DNA from: Trichopria drosophilae | Lineage: Eukaryota; Arthropoda; Insecta; Hymenoptera; Diapriidae | DNA length: 64,000 nucleotides | Direction of reading: 5' to 3' | Assembly (NCBI GenBank): GCA_030407085.1 | Contig: CM059585.1 | Location: forward strand, 114,069,501-114,133,500 | Part shown: piece by piece, positions 39,501-50,900 of the stretch | Layout: the number at the start of each line of letters is the position of its first letter | How positions within the stretch are numbered: position 1 is the stretch's first letter | Notes under the pieces: generated by a model | Told to the model about the DNA's origin: nothing | The model's input: the letters and a program-made list of their open reading frames with translations, nothing else | Database searches by the model: none | Made by a program: the position numbers and the translations under genes

Positions 39501-42500
39501 ATTGAGTTTTGTCCATTAAAAACTGCTTAGAATAAAAATTTTTGTAGAAATTGAGAATTTTTCCGACGAAATTTGGTGTGTAGATTTTTCTGTAGATCTT
39601 TTACCATCCTTAATTTTAATATTTTAGGGTGGAGTCCATGGACGGCGATTTCTTTTTATTTAAAAAAAAAACTTGATATTTCAAGTAAAAAAAACAATGA
39701 TTATGAAAAAGTTTTTTCATTTTTAAAAAAAAAAATTGCGTTTTGACCAACAAAAATTGTTCAAACATTTTTTTTTCGAAAAATTGAGAAATTTGCCGAC
39801 GAAATATATTAGGTCGATTTTTTTACAATTTTATTATTTACGTAGGAGCGGATTTTTATTTTTTCGCGAAATATTTGAAAAGGTGTAGAGTTAGAGGGAT
39901 GTAATTGGAGTTCAAATCATTTGTTATCGAGTTCTATCGAACTCCTCCGAATATACCGGAGAATAGGCTCCAAATCATTGGATTATATTTTGCGTTTTTA
40001 CCCATAAATCAGACCAATTTATTCGTAGAAAACCTTGCTTGATTTAGAAATTATATCTGAAGCTTTTAAAATGTCAATTTAAATAACGGTTTACAATAAA
40101 ACAACATTGGAAAGATCGACATTTTTACAAACAAATTATCATAACTTTTTTCTTCGAAATCGCTAATTGTAATAATGGGATAAGAAAGTTTGTATTAAAA
40201 GTTACTGCGCAGACAGTTTAAATCTTCGATATTCAAAATTACCTAACGGGCGAATTTTAAAAACTGATTATTATAATGCATGAAATGGGTAAAGGTCGAA
40301 AAACCGACAGTCAAAAAGTAAACACATAAAAAATAGACATATCGACAAGCATTTACAATAATTTTTTGAAATGTCGGTTGTTTTACTGTCAAAATTTTGA
40401 CCTGTTGGTTTTTTGACTTATCGGTTGTTGGACCCGCATCACATTAAATTAGCTAACAAATTATTTTTTAGTTTTAGACATTTCATGAGCTGAAATTTAC
40501 AGATTATTCTAGTTAAATAAAAAGAAATCGTTATTGTAATCAGAAAGTACGATTATATTTTCATTTTTCTAATTTAAACAACTAGAATTCTGGTAATTGA
40601 GTAGCCCCCTCTCCAATATTGTAAGATTTCGAATCAAGGAATATGGCTTCGTCCCCTCTTATTTTCAGGTTTTCCCTCGCCCTCAACACTAGCATTTGCT
40701 GGTACAATACAGTAGAACTCCCTTTTAACGCCACCTCCGTTTACCGACATACTCTTTTCTACGACACTAGTGACACCCCTTTTAACGACATACCAGCGAT
40801 TCCCGTCATCCCCACCACGTCTAAACGTGACGTGTGACGTCACGTTAGCATGCTTGTCGATGGGTTGCGGTGGGAGAACGCACTTTTCTAGCTGGCATGT
40901 CGATAAACGGGAGCTTGAGGGGAAGTCGCGGAACCGACCCATGTCGTAAAAAGGGGGTTCTACTGTATTGTATGTGTAATACAGAGGAAGAGATATATTG
41001 CCTTCTTGTACATAGCAGAAAACACAATGCAGTTTGAGTGGAGGGGGAATGAGTAAAGGGAAAAAATGAAAATAGAAGAAGGCGAAAACTTAAAATACGA
41101 AGGAACTTAAAATATGAGAGGTAAAATAAGGGGGCGGGGGGCATCTGTAGTTCATTCTGCTAAGCCTCACAAGAATTTCAGTTAATTTGGAAGTTTAAAA
41201 ACCGTTAAATCCACTTCAAGAAGCGTGCAAAAGAGTTAACAAATAGTGAATTTGGATAAAAATAGCTTAACGTAGTCTTCGATTTTTACCAGATAATATA
41301 AAGAGTTTTTTAAGCGTACTATAAGCGTGAATTTGGACATTTTGTAATAAAATCATTCCCTTCACGGTGCTTTTTAAACCGATTTAACCTAAAGGTTCTG
41401 GCACCTGGGATTTTCTTGTTCATTTCGATTCCAGATCATTAATACCTCATTTTTCGATAAAAAATAAAATCTTCTGTGGAGCCGTTTTTGAAAAATGTCG
41501 ATTTAAAAGTTCAAAATGACGAAAAGTCAACTTTTTTCAAGAAATATTCATTTGAGAAATAATTTCTTCAGATGGAATTTGTAGATATTAAAAAAAGACA
41601 TTTTTTGTATTTATATCATTGATCTCTAGAATAAATAGTTTATGAGAAAAACGAAAAAAAGTAACTTTTTGCATGTGTTTTGCATTTTTTAACTGATTTT
41701 TTATGGGATACATATCTTTTTTCTTTTGTAAACATAGTAGGCACACTTTAAGTCGTGTGTAAGAGCTCGACTTTTAAACATTTTCACTATTCAGCTCACA
41801 ATAACAGGTTTAATTTAATTAATACAGTTATAATGATAGTTTTTATTTTAAAACGTTTCATGACACCTGTTAAGATTAAGGCTACCAATTGTTTTTATCA
41901 AAATTTAAAGCATACCAACCTTGGCAATAAACTAGTGAAAAGTGTAAAAAAACTTAACAATACACGTATAAAATTGGTTTTCTCTCGCTTTTCTCCTAAA
42001 CTATTAATTGTAGAGAAAATTGATACAGACAAAAAAAAATCCGTTTTTTAATGTGTACAAATTTAATCTTATGAGATTTTTTCTCAAATGAATATTTCTT
42101 CCAGAAAAGTTGACTTTTCGTCATTTTTAATTTTTAAATCGACATTTTTCAAAAACGGCTCCACAGAAGATTTTCGTTTTTGTCGAAAAATGATGTATTA
42201 ATGATCTGGAATTGAAATCAAGAAGAAAATCCCAAGTGCCAGAACCTTCAGGTTAAATCGGTTTAAAAAGCACCGTGCCTTATGTTGAACAATCGAGACA
42301 GACAAGATGGCCGCTTCTTTCCTTAAGTTATACATTTTTCTTTGCAGTGTATAACGTATTTTAAAGGAATATATAATTAAATATAATCGAAAACTTATTA
42401 CTAATAAAGAAAAATAAACGATGGAAACACCTGCTTCTTCAGGTTCATCAGACGCGAGCAAATTCGTAACTTAACCTCACTTGTGAATTACACATGACAA

Positions 42501-44197
42501 CATTGACCAAGGGAAAATATAACATATAGGAAGGAAAACCTACAACATAAGGGAAAACAACTTAAGGGAAGGACTACTGTAATAACTTACATAATTAAAC
42601 GTATATCCAACAAAAAAGCTAAAATTTACTATGTCCTTTATATTGAGTTATAATACTCTCATTTATAAATTAACTACCTATAAATCTACAATAACAAGAT
42701 ATTTTTATTAAGTAAAGAAAATCAGAGTTTTAATAAAGTTATGATTTGTTTATAAGTTGTAACGACTTGAAATTTGATCTTATGTATATATCGTAGAGAT
42801 TAAGTTTATACTTTGTACGCCGAGATCCCGAGTTCAAATCCCCGTCGGACCACCAATTTTTTTCTGCGATAATTTGATTTATTTATCTTTTAAGAAATTT
42901 ATTATATAAATGAATATACGATACCTTGAAAGTAAAAATAAGTACAAAACGATAAAAAACATTTCTGGATTTCAGATAAAAAAATTTATGACAATCATGT
43001 TTCTTTTTCTTAATATTTTTTCTATTGCGTTAACCATAAGTTAACGAGTGTAAAAAATTGTATATTAACGTTTTTTAGGCGGATATCGACACGATATTTT
43101 CACATGCCTTTTAACTGTTAAATACATTACTTTTAACCCTGTAGCGTTTATTAAACGGTAGGGTTATTTTGGGTATTCACTTTTTTCTATGCGTTTAATT
43201 TTTTACCCTCTAAGATTAATTTTCACTCAATTATTACACTTGAATGGTCAAACAACAGTATTATGTAACAAGTGCAAAAAACTGTAATATTGAAGTAACA
43301 TTAGTTTCTCGCACATCTGATGTTTATTTTGCGGCTAAGGTGATAGTATATTACTCAACAAGTGGGAAAAATGGTGATTCCCACACTGCAAAAGATCGTG
43401 ATATATAAACAAGAGAAACATTTGCCAACTACTTTTCAACTGTGTCTATATTTTTAATTATAAAATATCTACATTTTCCAATGATTTTTTCAAACGTAGT
43501 GCAACATTTCTAACAGAAAAAAACTGTAAATTCACTAAAATCACGACAAATCGATTCGTCTTAATTGCAAGAAGACAGGAAGTAATTTACACGTCAGCCA
43601 TCTTGAATTTATAATTTTGAAAAGAATGAGAATATTACATCTATAGTCAAATAATTAAAAAATTCTGCACTTTTTCCCTCAATTTTTCATCCGTTATTTT
43701 TTAAAAAGTGTTTATTCATTTTAATATTTTGTTTTTGGTTTCAGGATATAGATTTACTCTGATTACAGTCACTGTTTAACACTCTCGTCAAAAATCGATT
43801 AATCTAACACTTGATTTCACGTGATGGAACATCGTAACACACCTCGCCATTTTTAACTATGAATTTTAAAAAGTATATCGATTCAATGACCTCAAAAATG
43901 AAGAGGCACACAAAGAGAAATTGAATCCAACCATTTTTTTCGTCCTAAATATTAAAAAACGTCAAAAATACTGAAGTAAATGACATTTTGAATATCAAAA
44001 ACGTCAAAACGATATCCTTTTGGATGAATCCTAAAATAAACTCTTCTCACCTGGCCTCCTTGCCATCCTCCTTCTCCGGCGATGGGGAAGATTCCCCCGA
44101 TGTGCAGAACATTGTCCTTGGAGTTCATACCCTGGATGGGTATGACGACCGCAAAAATCCAGACGACCCAAACCATAGCTAAATTCCGAATCGTCAT
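24592..44197 (-). CDS. GABA-B-R1: Metabotropic GABA-B receptor subunit 1
   Basis: Class C GPCR subunit that binds GABA in a Venus-flytrap domain and acts with GABA-B-R2. Coding exons (5' to 3'): 44051-44197, 38247-38345, 38031-38165, 36574-36744, 32934-33432, 30630-30757, 30281-30283 back to 29991 (29991-30283), 28886-29129, 28218-28461, 27493-27887, 24592-24807; phases agree and give 856 residues, close to the fly protein. Signal peptide about 1-23 ([13 protein letters not shown]); flytrap domain about 30-440 ([83 protein letters not shown]); seven membrane spans from about residue 455 to 745, starting [16 protein letters not shown]; then the basic [13 protein letters not shown] and a heptad-rich coiled coil ([33 protein letters not shown]), the presumed dimerisation helix. 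It ends FEFSESYL. Exon 9 has two usable in-frame acceptors. Confidence 0.96.
25508..26588. mobile_element. 1.08-kb element with CCCAATAAACGAGTTCGTGT ends
   Basis: A 25-bp inverted end starting CCCAATAAACGAGTTCGTGT returns exactly at 26564-26588. The interior repeats CGTATG, AAATCGAATGAAA and TTTCATTCG in both orientations. No ORF. It sits in the last GABA-B-R1 intron (24808-27492) and shares end design with 2406 and 11153. Confidence 0.75.
26757..27460. mobile_element. Element with ACTGAGAGAAA ends
   Basis: ACTGAGAGAAATGTTTCTTTAC at the left is matched by the inverse TAAAAATTTTCTCTCAGTG at the right. An extra internal copy CAGTGAGAGAAATGTTTGTT is at 27069, and CAGTTAAGCTAAGAGAATTT occurs at 26800 and 27377. 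Abuts exon 10 of GABA-B-R1, ending 32 bp from its donor. Confidence 0.55.
29408..29681. mobile_element. TA-flanked MITE, 274 bp, in GABA-B-R1 intron 7
   Basis: CAGTAGCCCTTCCCTTATTC pairs with GAATAAGGGAAGGACTACTG; TA at 29406-29407 and 29682-29683. Repeated CCCTTATTCTAAT near the left and GGCCGCCATCTTGCCTGACT near the right follow the design of the element at 6941. Non-coding. Confidence 0.85.
31010..31600. repeat. Dispersed-module cluster in GABA-B-R1 intron 5
   Basis: 31010-31130 matches one arm of the inner palindrome of the 6818-7884 element (CTTCCGTATCGAA, ACCAAAAATGCACT, AAAAAAGTCA). It is followed by three degenerate copies of the 120-bp module (GTCCACCAT, GTCCGCCATTTTTGATCCAC, CGCCATTTTGAATTC), each with ATTCGTAAT. 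The rest of the intron up to 32933 holds nothing I recognise; a 91-codon ORF at 31999-32274 has no domain signal. Confidence 0.5.
34690..35120. repeat. Dispersed-module cluster, reverse orientation, GABA-B-R1 intron 4
   Basis: Four diverged copies in the orientation AAAATGGCG, with TTTTTGAGGTCGCTGATCAC, GATTCTGATGTCAGAATTA and ATCCAATATGGCTGACAT, spaced about 110-120 bp. A further single copy (GACCATATTGAGTCTGCCAT) is near 35768. Confidence 0.5.
35251..35380. repeat. 130-bp hairpin with GTGCAACTAACATA ends
   Basis: GTGCAACTAACATATTTTTA at the left and AAAAGTATGTTAGTTGCAC at the right are inverted, and inner arms pair as well (TTTTTCGGCTTTATT with AATAAAGCCGAAAAA). The transcript of the receptor gene would fold here. 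Probably a very small MITE. Confidence 0.7.
37361..37480. repeat. Inverted repeat with CGGCAGTCAAAA ends
   Basis: CAAAAATCGGCAGTCAAAAA returns as TTTTGACTGCCGGTTTTT. A relative (AACCGACAGTCAAAAA ... TTGACTTATCGGTTG) lies at 40294-40434. Both are in GABA-B-R1 introns; presumed small MITEs. Confidence 0.6.
38640..39840. repeat. Large AT-rich imperfect palindrome, GABA-B-R1 intron 1
   Basis: TTGGTCAAAACGCATTTTTTT near 38720 pairs with AAAATTGCGTTTTGACCAA near 39735; TCGACACCAAATTTCATCGG near 38888 pairs with CCGACGAAATTTGGTGTG near 39563. The centre is close to 39230. Exact ends are not clear. Confidence 0.5.
40294..40434. repeat. Inverted repeat related to 37361-37480
   Basis: AAAAACCGACAGTCAAAAAG at the left is answered by TTTTTTGACTTATCGGTTG at the right, with a further inner GTCGGTTGTTTTACTGTC. 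Non-coding. Confidence 0.5.
40710..40965. mobile_element. TA-flanked MITE, 256 bp, GABA-B-R1 intron 1
   Basis: CAGTAGAACTCCCTTTTAAC pairs with GTAAAAAGGGGGTTCTACTG; TA at 40708-40709 and 40966-40967. Inner arms CGTTTACCGACAT and ATGTCGATAAACGGGAG are also inverted. The overlapping 102-codon ORF is accidental. Confidence 0.85.
41363..42277. mobile_element. 915-bp foldback element with CCTT target duplication
   Basis: Starts CACGGTGCTTTTTAAACCGA and ends TCGGTTTAAAAAGCACCGTG, with long complementary arms (TTCTGGCACCTGGGATTTTC against GAAAATCCCAAGTGCCAGAA; AAAAACGGCTCCACAGAAGA and its partner). CCTT lies directly outside both ends (41359-41362 and 42278-42281). Ends and duplication length differ from the TTAA and TA classes here. 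Confidence 0.75.
42278..42579. mobile_element. Right part of a MITE split by the foldback element
   Basis: Ends AACTTAAGGGAAGGACTACTG followed by TA and holds GACAAGATGGCCGCTTCTTT, the same layout as the MITE at 16436. Its left terminus should be just before 41359, where ATCATTCCCTT resembles the expected end only weakly. Confidence 0.5.
42791..42853 (+). pseudogene. tRNA-like remnant lacking its 5' end
   Basis: GAGTTCAAATCCCCGTCGGACC followed by A looks like a tRNA T-arm, 3' acceptor strand and discriminator; upstream TAGAGATTAAG and ACTTTGTACGCC resemble D-arm and anticodon regions. The T-stem has mismatches and no matching 5' acceptor strand (GGTCCGA) is found, so it is a pseudogene or a SINE head, not a working tRNA. 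Confidence 0.45.
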
Positions 44198-44913
44198 CCT
44201 CGAAGCAAAAGTCGACCAAGACCTACTCTGGGTATTGAATAACCCAGCGACCCATTTTCAATGCGCGAAACTTCGAACTCCTTCAGCGCTACGACGAGAA
44301 CACCGTATCCTGGTTTCGAAAATGTATGGAACCCATCCCGAATTCTCCGAAAACGACGTCGAGGTTCCAAGAACTAAGATTTTATAGAAAGCTCTGCGCC
44401 GCGTGTGCTTTCATATTGATTCGATCCCAGGCGCCGAGGGTTCATCGGTGGGGGTGGGAATTAGATCAATATAGATGCATACGTGCCCTTCGTCTTTTCT
44501 GAAAATCTTTCAAAATACCACTTCAATAAATATTCGAGATTATACATTTTTTTAATATTAAAAAATTATTCATTTCGGTCCCAATAAGATGATCGATGCT
44601 GATTGCAGAATTTTATCTTCCTACGAAATATTTGAACTTGAGATGACGCCATCTTGGATTTCTGCTCTTGATGTCAGTGGTTGACCCCTAGCGCCACTAT
44701 TCAGTACTACAGTAATGTTCATTCGTTTTGCCTTCGCGAGTGTTCAAAGTTCAGATTTCAGTTTTTTGAAAAAAATTGTTACAGAACAGAACAGCATCAG
44801 TTTCGCGTCCGCTGACGTTTGACGTGGCGACTAGTAGAAAAAAGTAAACGATGGCTGTGTAAAAACAAGTGAACTTTTTTCTCATCGATTTTTTTACTGT
44901 TTTTTTGAGAAAA
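44198..44913. promoter_or_regulatory. Divergent promoter region between GABA-B-R1 and MED22
   Basis: 716 bp separate the two start codons, which point away from each other, so both promoters and 5' leaders must lie here unless non-coding first exons exist further away. The GABA-B-R1 side (44220-44420) is GC-richer, with AACGACGTCGAGG and GCGCCGCGTG; the MED22 side has CGCGTCCGCTGACG near 44806. A transposon-terminus-like word CAGTGGTTGACCCC sits at 44675-44688. No canonical TATA box was found. Confidence 0.5.
44851..44862 (+). promoter_or_regulatory. Minimal upstream ORF before MED22
   Basis: ATG GCT GTG TAA encodes three residues, 51 nt before the MED22 start codon and probably inside the 5' leader. 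Its context (AAACG before ATGG) is reasonable for initiation, so it could dampen MED22 translation if transcription begins upstream of it. Confidence 0.4.
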
Positions 44914-47900
44914 ATGTCGAATCAACGTGGTCTTCCACAAAGTAAAGAAGCTTTATTAAAATCCTACACGACGAGGTTAAAAGACGACATTAAGTCAATG
45001 CTCGAAAACTTTGAAGGTAAGACATAACCTCACTTTTGACAGAACTCCGAAATTTTGTTTTGTTATTTGTTGTTAGTTTGAACTATTATTAGTTGTCAAC
45101 AATTGTAATTATTATTTACTATTTTTATTGCTTGTTATTTTAATGATTTTGTTGTAATTATTTTTAATTGAAAAATGAAACATTTCTTAATACAACTTTA
45201 TATCATTTTACAATCTATTGTATTTTTTCACAATTTACTTAAATATCAATAACATCCTTCGTAGCATGAGTAGGTCCCAGAAAAGTTACAGTAACCTTAA
45301 AAATTACGAGCATTACACTATAAAAAATAGAAATGTAAATTTCATAGGTACTGATGTGAATATTACTTTTTTACCTTTGTAAATGTCAACTTGTAAATTT
45401 ACAATTGAAAGTGAATTTTACAGGTTACAGTAATATTTACAGGTTACAGTAAGAGAAGTTTAAATTCTCCAAGAGAATAGTAAATTTACAACAAAATATA
45501 GGAAAAATTTTAGGTTATGTACTAAAGCGCAATGTAGTAAAATTTATGCACGTAATCCTGAACCAATTGTAGTGGCTTGTAATAATAATTTGTTATTTTA
45601 ATAATTTATGAATTTAGATTTAATGTTTTCTTTCAAACAAAGTTTTATCGACAAAAGAATATAGTTCTAAAACTTGCTTTCGATCAAAGTTTTTCTATCA
45701 ACAAAAGAATTTAGATTTAATGTTCTCTTTCGATAAGAGTTTTACTATCGACAAAAGATTAAAGCTCTAAAAACCTGTAAAATATTAAAATACGTCTTAT
45801 AATGAATTATAATTAATATTCCTCTGTTTTACATTTAAAAACAAAATAAAACTAAAATATGTGGAATTTTAATACACCAATGGTTTTTCCCCTCATATTG
45901 TAAATTTACCACCTGCAGTGTAGGGAATTTACAAATCGTTCTAAAATTCCTAACCTCCGTAGGAAATTTGCAACTTTTAACGTGGGAATATCACCATATT
46001 TTAGGCATGAAAATCACAACAAAATTGTAAATTTCATTTACATTTTTTACAATGTACCGAGGGGTCAACCACTGGTCAAAAAATGTACAAGTATTCCCAA
46101 AAATAGGAATATATTCCTAATATTCCCAATATTCCTGCCGTAATCCTAATATTCCCAATATTCCCGCCGTATTCCCAATATTCCCACCGGATTCCTAATA
46201 TTCCCACCGCATTCCTAGTATTTCCTACGTATTTTCAGTACTCTCAGTGATGATACAGATCTCAGCCTTGTATATTGCAGTACAAAGCAACATATATACA
46301 TACATTTAAGTAAACAAATTTTTATTTCATTTATGAACATACAATTTTTTTACATTATAACCTAACTATAAAGCTCTAAATATCTAATGTAACGTTTAAA
46401 TATTTTATTCCTCATTTTTTCAACATTTTATACTTTTTAAGTATTTGCAATCAAATGATATTGAAGTTTGAAACGTTAGAGTCCACAAAAATTTTTTTTT
46501 TTTGGACGAATCAAATTTTTTTTCAATCCTGGTCAAATATAAACCCAATTGTGGTAGAAGACGTAAAACTCACATAACTCTCCATAAAAGTTGCAATTTT
46601 AGTTAGCCCACTCGTTTTATTTTTTGAATAATTAATAATAATGGCAATGAGTAATTTTTGGACCAAATTAAGTGAAAATGTTGCTAAAAGATGGGAGAAA
46701 AAGCGAAGAAATTAGGAAAAAAGTTCAAAATTGTCGAAATTTAGAAATATTTCTTTGAGAATTAAATCGATTACAAAAGTTTTGATCACCAAAGTTAACA
46801 TCATTTTTAAAACTTATATTTCCATATAAAAAAAAAATAGTCGAAATAACAAGCGTTTCTAAATATTTAAAAAAATTCTCATGTACTCCCAGATGTTTGC
46901 CGATTTCCAAATATTATAACACTGACACTAGCAAACGTATTTTCGCAACTATATTTTAAAATTATCTTATAATTTAACAAAAAATTTTAAAATAAGAAAT
47001 TAATTGGTACTGAATAGTTAATACAAAAAAGTAACATTTTTTAATATAACGTAACAAATGTAACGAATTTCGTAATCTGCCTGCTATAACGTGGGTGTGA
47101 GCTTCAGCGTCATCCAAATATTCCCAAATATTCCAAGATATTGCCGAGTAGTCCTAAATATTCCGAGATATTCCCAAATATTCCAAATATTGCCAAGTAT
47201 TCCTAAGTATTCCCAATATTGCCGAATATTCCTGAATATTCCCTAAATATTCCCAATATTCCCGGTACAGGTATTCCTTCAGTGGTTGACCCCTCGCAAT
47301 GTACACGAACGTTACAGAATGTTAGTGTAACTTTCTGATAATATTACAGGAAATAATGTGGTAGTAATGTTGATGCTGCTTAACGTCTTCATTACATTTA
47401 CTTTACTCGTACGATGCCATTGAATAGTATCGTACAGTATCAAGATTTTACATACGGGTTTAATTGTCCATATCAATCATTTTCTACCGGAAGGTGGAGG
47501 TAAAATCATTTGCTAATGCTTGTGATTAAAATTTAACGTTATCTTAATGTTTATTTATTATATTATAAACGGGCAGTAACTGCCCTTACAAAAAAAAAAT
47601 ACAAAAATTTGTCGCAAACGAAAGTAAACTAAATACGCATATAACTAAATAAAATTTAAAACTAATAATATTTAGACAAATGACATTTCACTGACGGCCT
47701 AAAATTGTTAGCTTGAGAAGGTTCCACAATCTTATGAGTCTGTTTATACCAGAGTGATAAAAATAAATTGATCTACACTTTCTTTCCTCCAATATTCGGT
47801 ACGTCCTGTGAGAATAAAATTGAGGACGATAACGAAAAAACTCCTTCAATTCCGGTGAATGTATTCTATTATTCAAAACATTTTTGCAGAAAATAATATC

Positions 47901-50900
47901 ATTTACTGTATGTACAGATTTGATTTTTGGGATTTTAAATTTTGATGAAATATTGCTGAAATCGTGGTCAAAGAAACTCATAGGATTTCCCGATTTGAAG
48001 GAAAGGAACCGCTTCCAATCGAACTGCAGCTACTGCAGTAAAGGGGGACCAAACTGGGGAAGTGTACAGCAAATGTGGCAGAACAAGGCATTTGAATATA
48101 TAGATGATGGCATCTCGGAAAAATTTTGTAGATCTTATTATAAAGCCTAGTTCTTTGTAGGCTTTATTTCTAACATAATCTATACGATTCGAAAAAGAGA
48201 GAGAACTATCAAAAAATATGCCAAGATCTTTTAAATTATTTACTACATTTATTGATGTTTTATCAATAAAATACTGAAACGTCAGTGGGTTTTTCAAACT
48301 ACTGAAATGCATCACGTTTGTTTTAGAAATATTTAACGAAAGACAATTTGCTGTACACCACTCTTCGATATTGGAAAGATCTCTTTGTAATTTTGACGCA
48401 CACATCAGGGTTTTAAGAACATTATATAATTTGATATCATCAGCTATAATAAAACCTTTGAGAAGGAAATTACATTGTTGATATCATTTATGAAAACTAA
48501 AAACAAAAGCGGACCTAAATGTGATCCTTGGGGAACACCCGATGGCACATTAAATGACACCGAAGTGACTCCTTTTATGCGAACTATCTGTGATCGACCA
48601 CAAAGATATGACTTGATACAACTCAATAACGGTACTAATGTTAATGAAAATCATTATAACCATTAATGTGCACGGATATTGTTATCATAAGGCATAACGA
48701 TCATAAGATTACAAAAGGTTCCGTAAATTCCAGCCAGATTGCGCGGTAATGTTAGTAATTAACATTTATTAATGATATTATAATATTAATGAAGATTACT
48801 CGTTAACATTAATGTACTTGAAGATTTACACTTTCGTATAATGTTACCGTACAGTTATAGAAAGGTTCTGTAAGGTCCATATAATGTTACAAACTTACAA
48901 TGTAAGATTCATGTAATCTCTCTGAGATCTTCACATGCTATGAGGGATTTATTATTGAACAATATATTTGAAACGTATAATTACCTGTTATCAAGTTAAG
49001 TTTTTAATGCATCCAAGTCGTATTTCTATGTTTATGAATGAGATGAATATGTTGACGATAAAATACAAATTGTTTATTACACAGACCAACAAATTTTTGA
49101 GAATTTCATGTTGTCCTATAAGGAAGAGTCGATTCTGGTAGGATTTTTTTCTCCAGAAACCAAGTATGACTACCAAAATGTCCAATTGGCTCTAGTTTCT
49201 CAGATATTGAAGGTCAAAGGGATAAAAAATCCGATTTCAGGCATTTTCAGCACTTATTCACATCCTAAAAAAATGCTGTTGTTCCAACAGTACGAGTCAA
49301 TTCTGATAGGAGTTTGACCGCAGAATCCAAATATCCACGCCAAAATATTGAGTTGACTCTACTTTTTGCCCAAATTGATGGTCGAACAGAAAATCGACAC
49401 GAAAATCGTGTTTTAAGACATTTTCACATCTATACTATAGAGCGTGATTCAAAAAATCAAGAAATTCAAAATGGCGGATCCAATATGTTCGAAAAACTTT
49501 TAGAAATTCGAATTACTTTCAAACTTGTTATCATTTTGACAACATTACTTTGTTTTTTACCAAATTGAAGGTAAAAGGGGTATAAAATCGTGTTTGCGGA
49601 CATTTTTTCCTGTTTTTCTCATAAAGTAGCCAAGGCGATAAAAAGTTAGGCGGACATATTGGATCCATCATTTTGCATTTTTAATTTTTGGCGCCGCATA
49701 GCCATGGAAAATGTCCTAAAACAAGATTTTTACCTTTTTTGACCTAGAATTTGGGTAAAAAGTAGATCTAATTCAATATTTCCGCATGCATATTTGGATT
49801 CTGCGTGAAAAAATATATGAAAATTTACTTTTACCAGTGGGAAAACACCATTTTTTGGGGGCTGCGAATAGATACTAAAAAATGCTGAAAATCAAATTTT
49901 TGACCCTTTTAACCTTCAATATCTCAAGGACTAGAGCCAATTAGTTATTTTGGCGGTCATATTTGGATTCCGGAATAAAAATGTTATCAGAAACGACTCT
50001 TACTTGTAGAGCAACAAAATTTTGTTGGGCTGTGTTATTATTGTTGAGTATCGTAATAAGTAAATCTTCTAAATAACCTTTCAATTTGCTCGGACGGACA
50101 TTTTCCTTGCTGAATGGTATTATTACATACGCAAAATGTCTTTCCTAAGAGTTTCATCAAGTCCAGCTTTGGCATACTCTATGTATGTATGTATAATATT
50201 TATTAATGTCTTGGGCAACTAGCCCCTAGACATATAAAGAAATACAATTTGTACAATAATAAATAAACGAATAAACATTTTAAGAAATTACAAAAATTAC
50301 AGATATAAAAATCATATAAATATAAGTGGAACGCTGTTCAACTTGCTTCGCTACTGAGTGAAATATTCTAGAAATCTATTTTAATTTATATAATAACAAT
50401 TTTAAACTCGCGAAATAATAATTAAGATCTAAGGACATCAATTATATATACAATAATTAACACATCACATTAGCCTAGCAGAAGACACTTGCGATTCATT
50501 AAAAAGTAAACTAAATAACCCTGCACGAAAAATAGCTATAGATGCTGACTGTTTTAAAGCATCTGGAAGGGTGTTCCAGAAATAAATCGCAGATATCCAA
50601 AAAGAATTCCTATATCGATCTGTGCGACAATAAGGAATCATAAAAGTAGATGTGGCATTTCGCATTGATCTACGTAAGCCTGTTAGGTTGATAAATCTAG
50701 ACCGTAGATAAGATGGTTTGGACGTAGCTAATATCTGATACATCATGGTACCCAAAAAGTATTTGCGACGATCAGAACTCTTTAACCAACGCGCAGATAA
50801 ATAAAAGGACGAGAGATTTTGATCTCGTCGTAAATTATAAACGAAACGAAGAGCACTATTTAATAAACGCTGCAACTTTAGATTTAAATAGCCAGAAAGA

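Noticed and set aside
40634..41144. ORFs of 102 and 99 codons on the minus strand
   Set aside because: They read through a MITE with intact ends and its low-complexity flank.
46093..46240. Direct-repeat array considered as CRISPR-like
   Set aside because: Units are degenerate, about 14-20 bp, with no regular spacers, in an insect nuclear genome.
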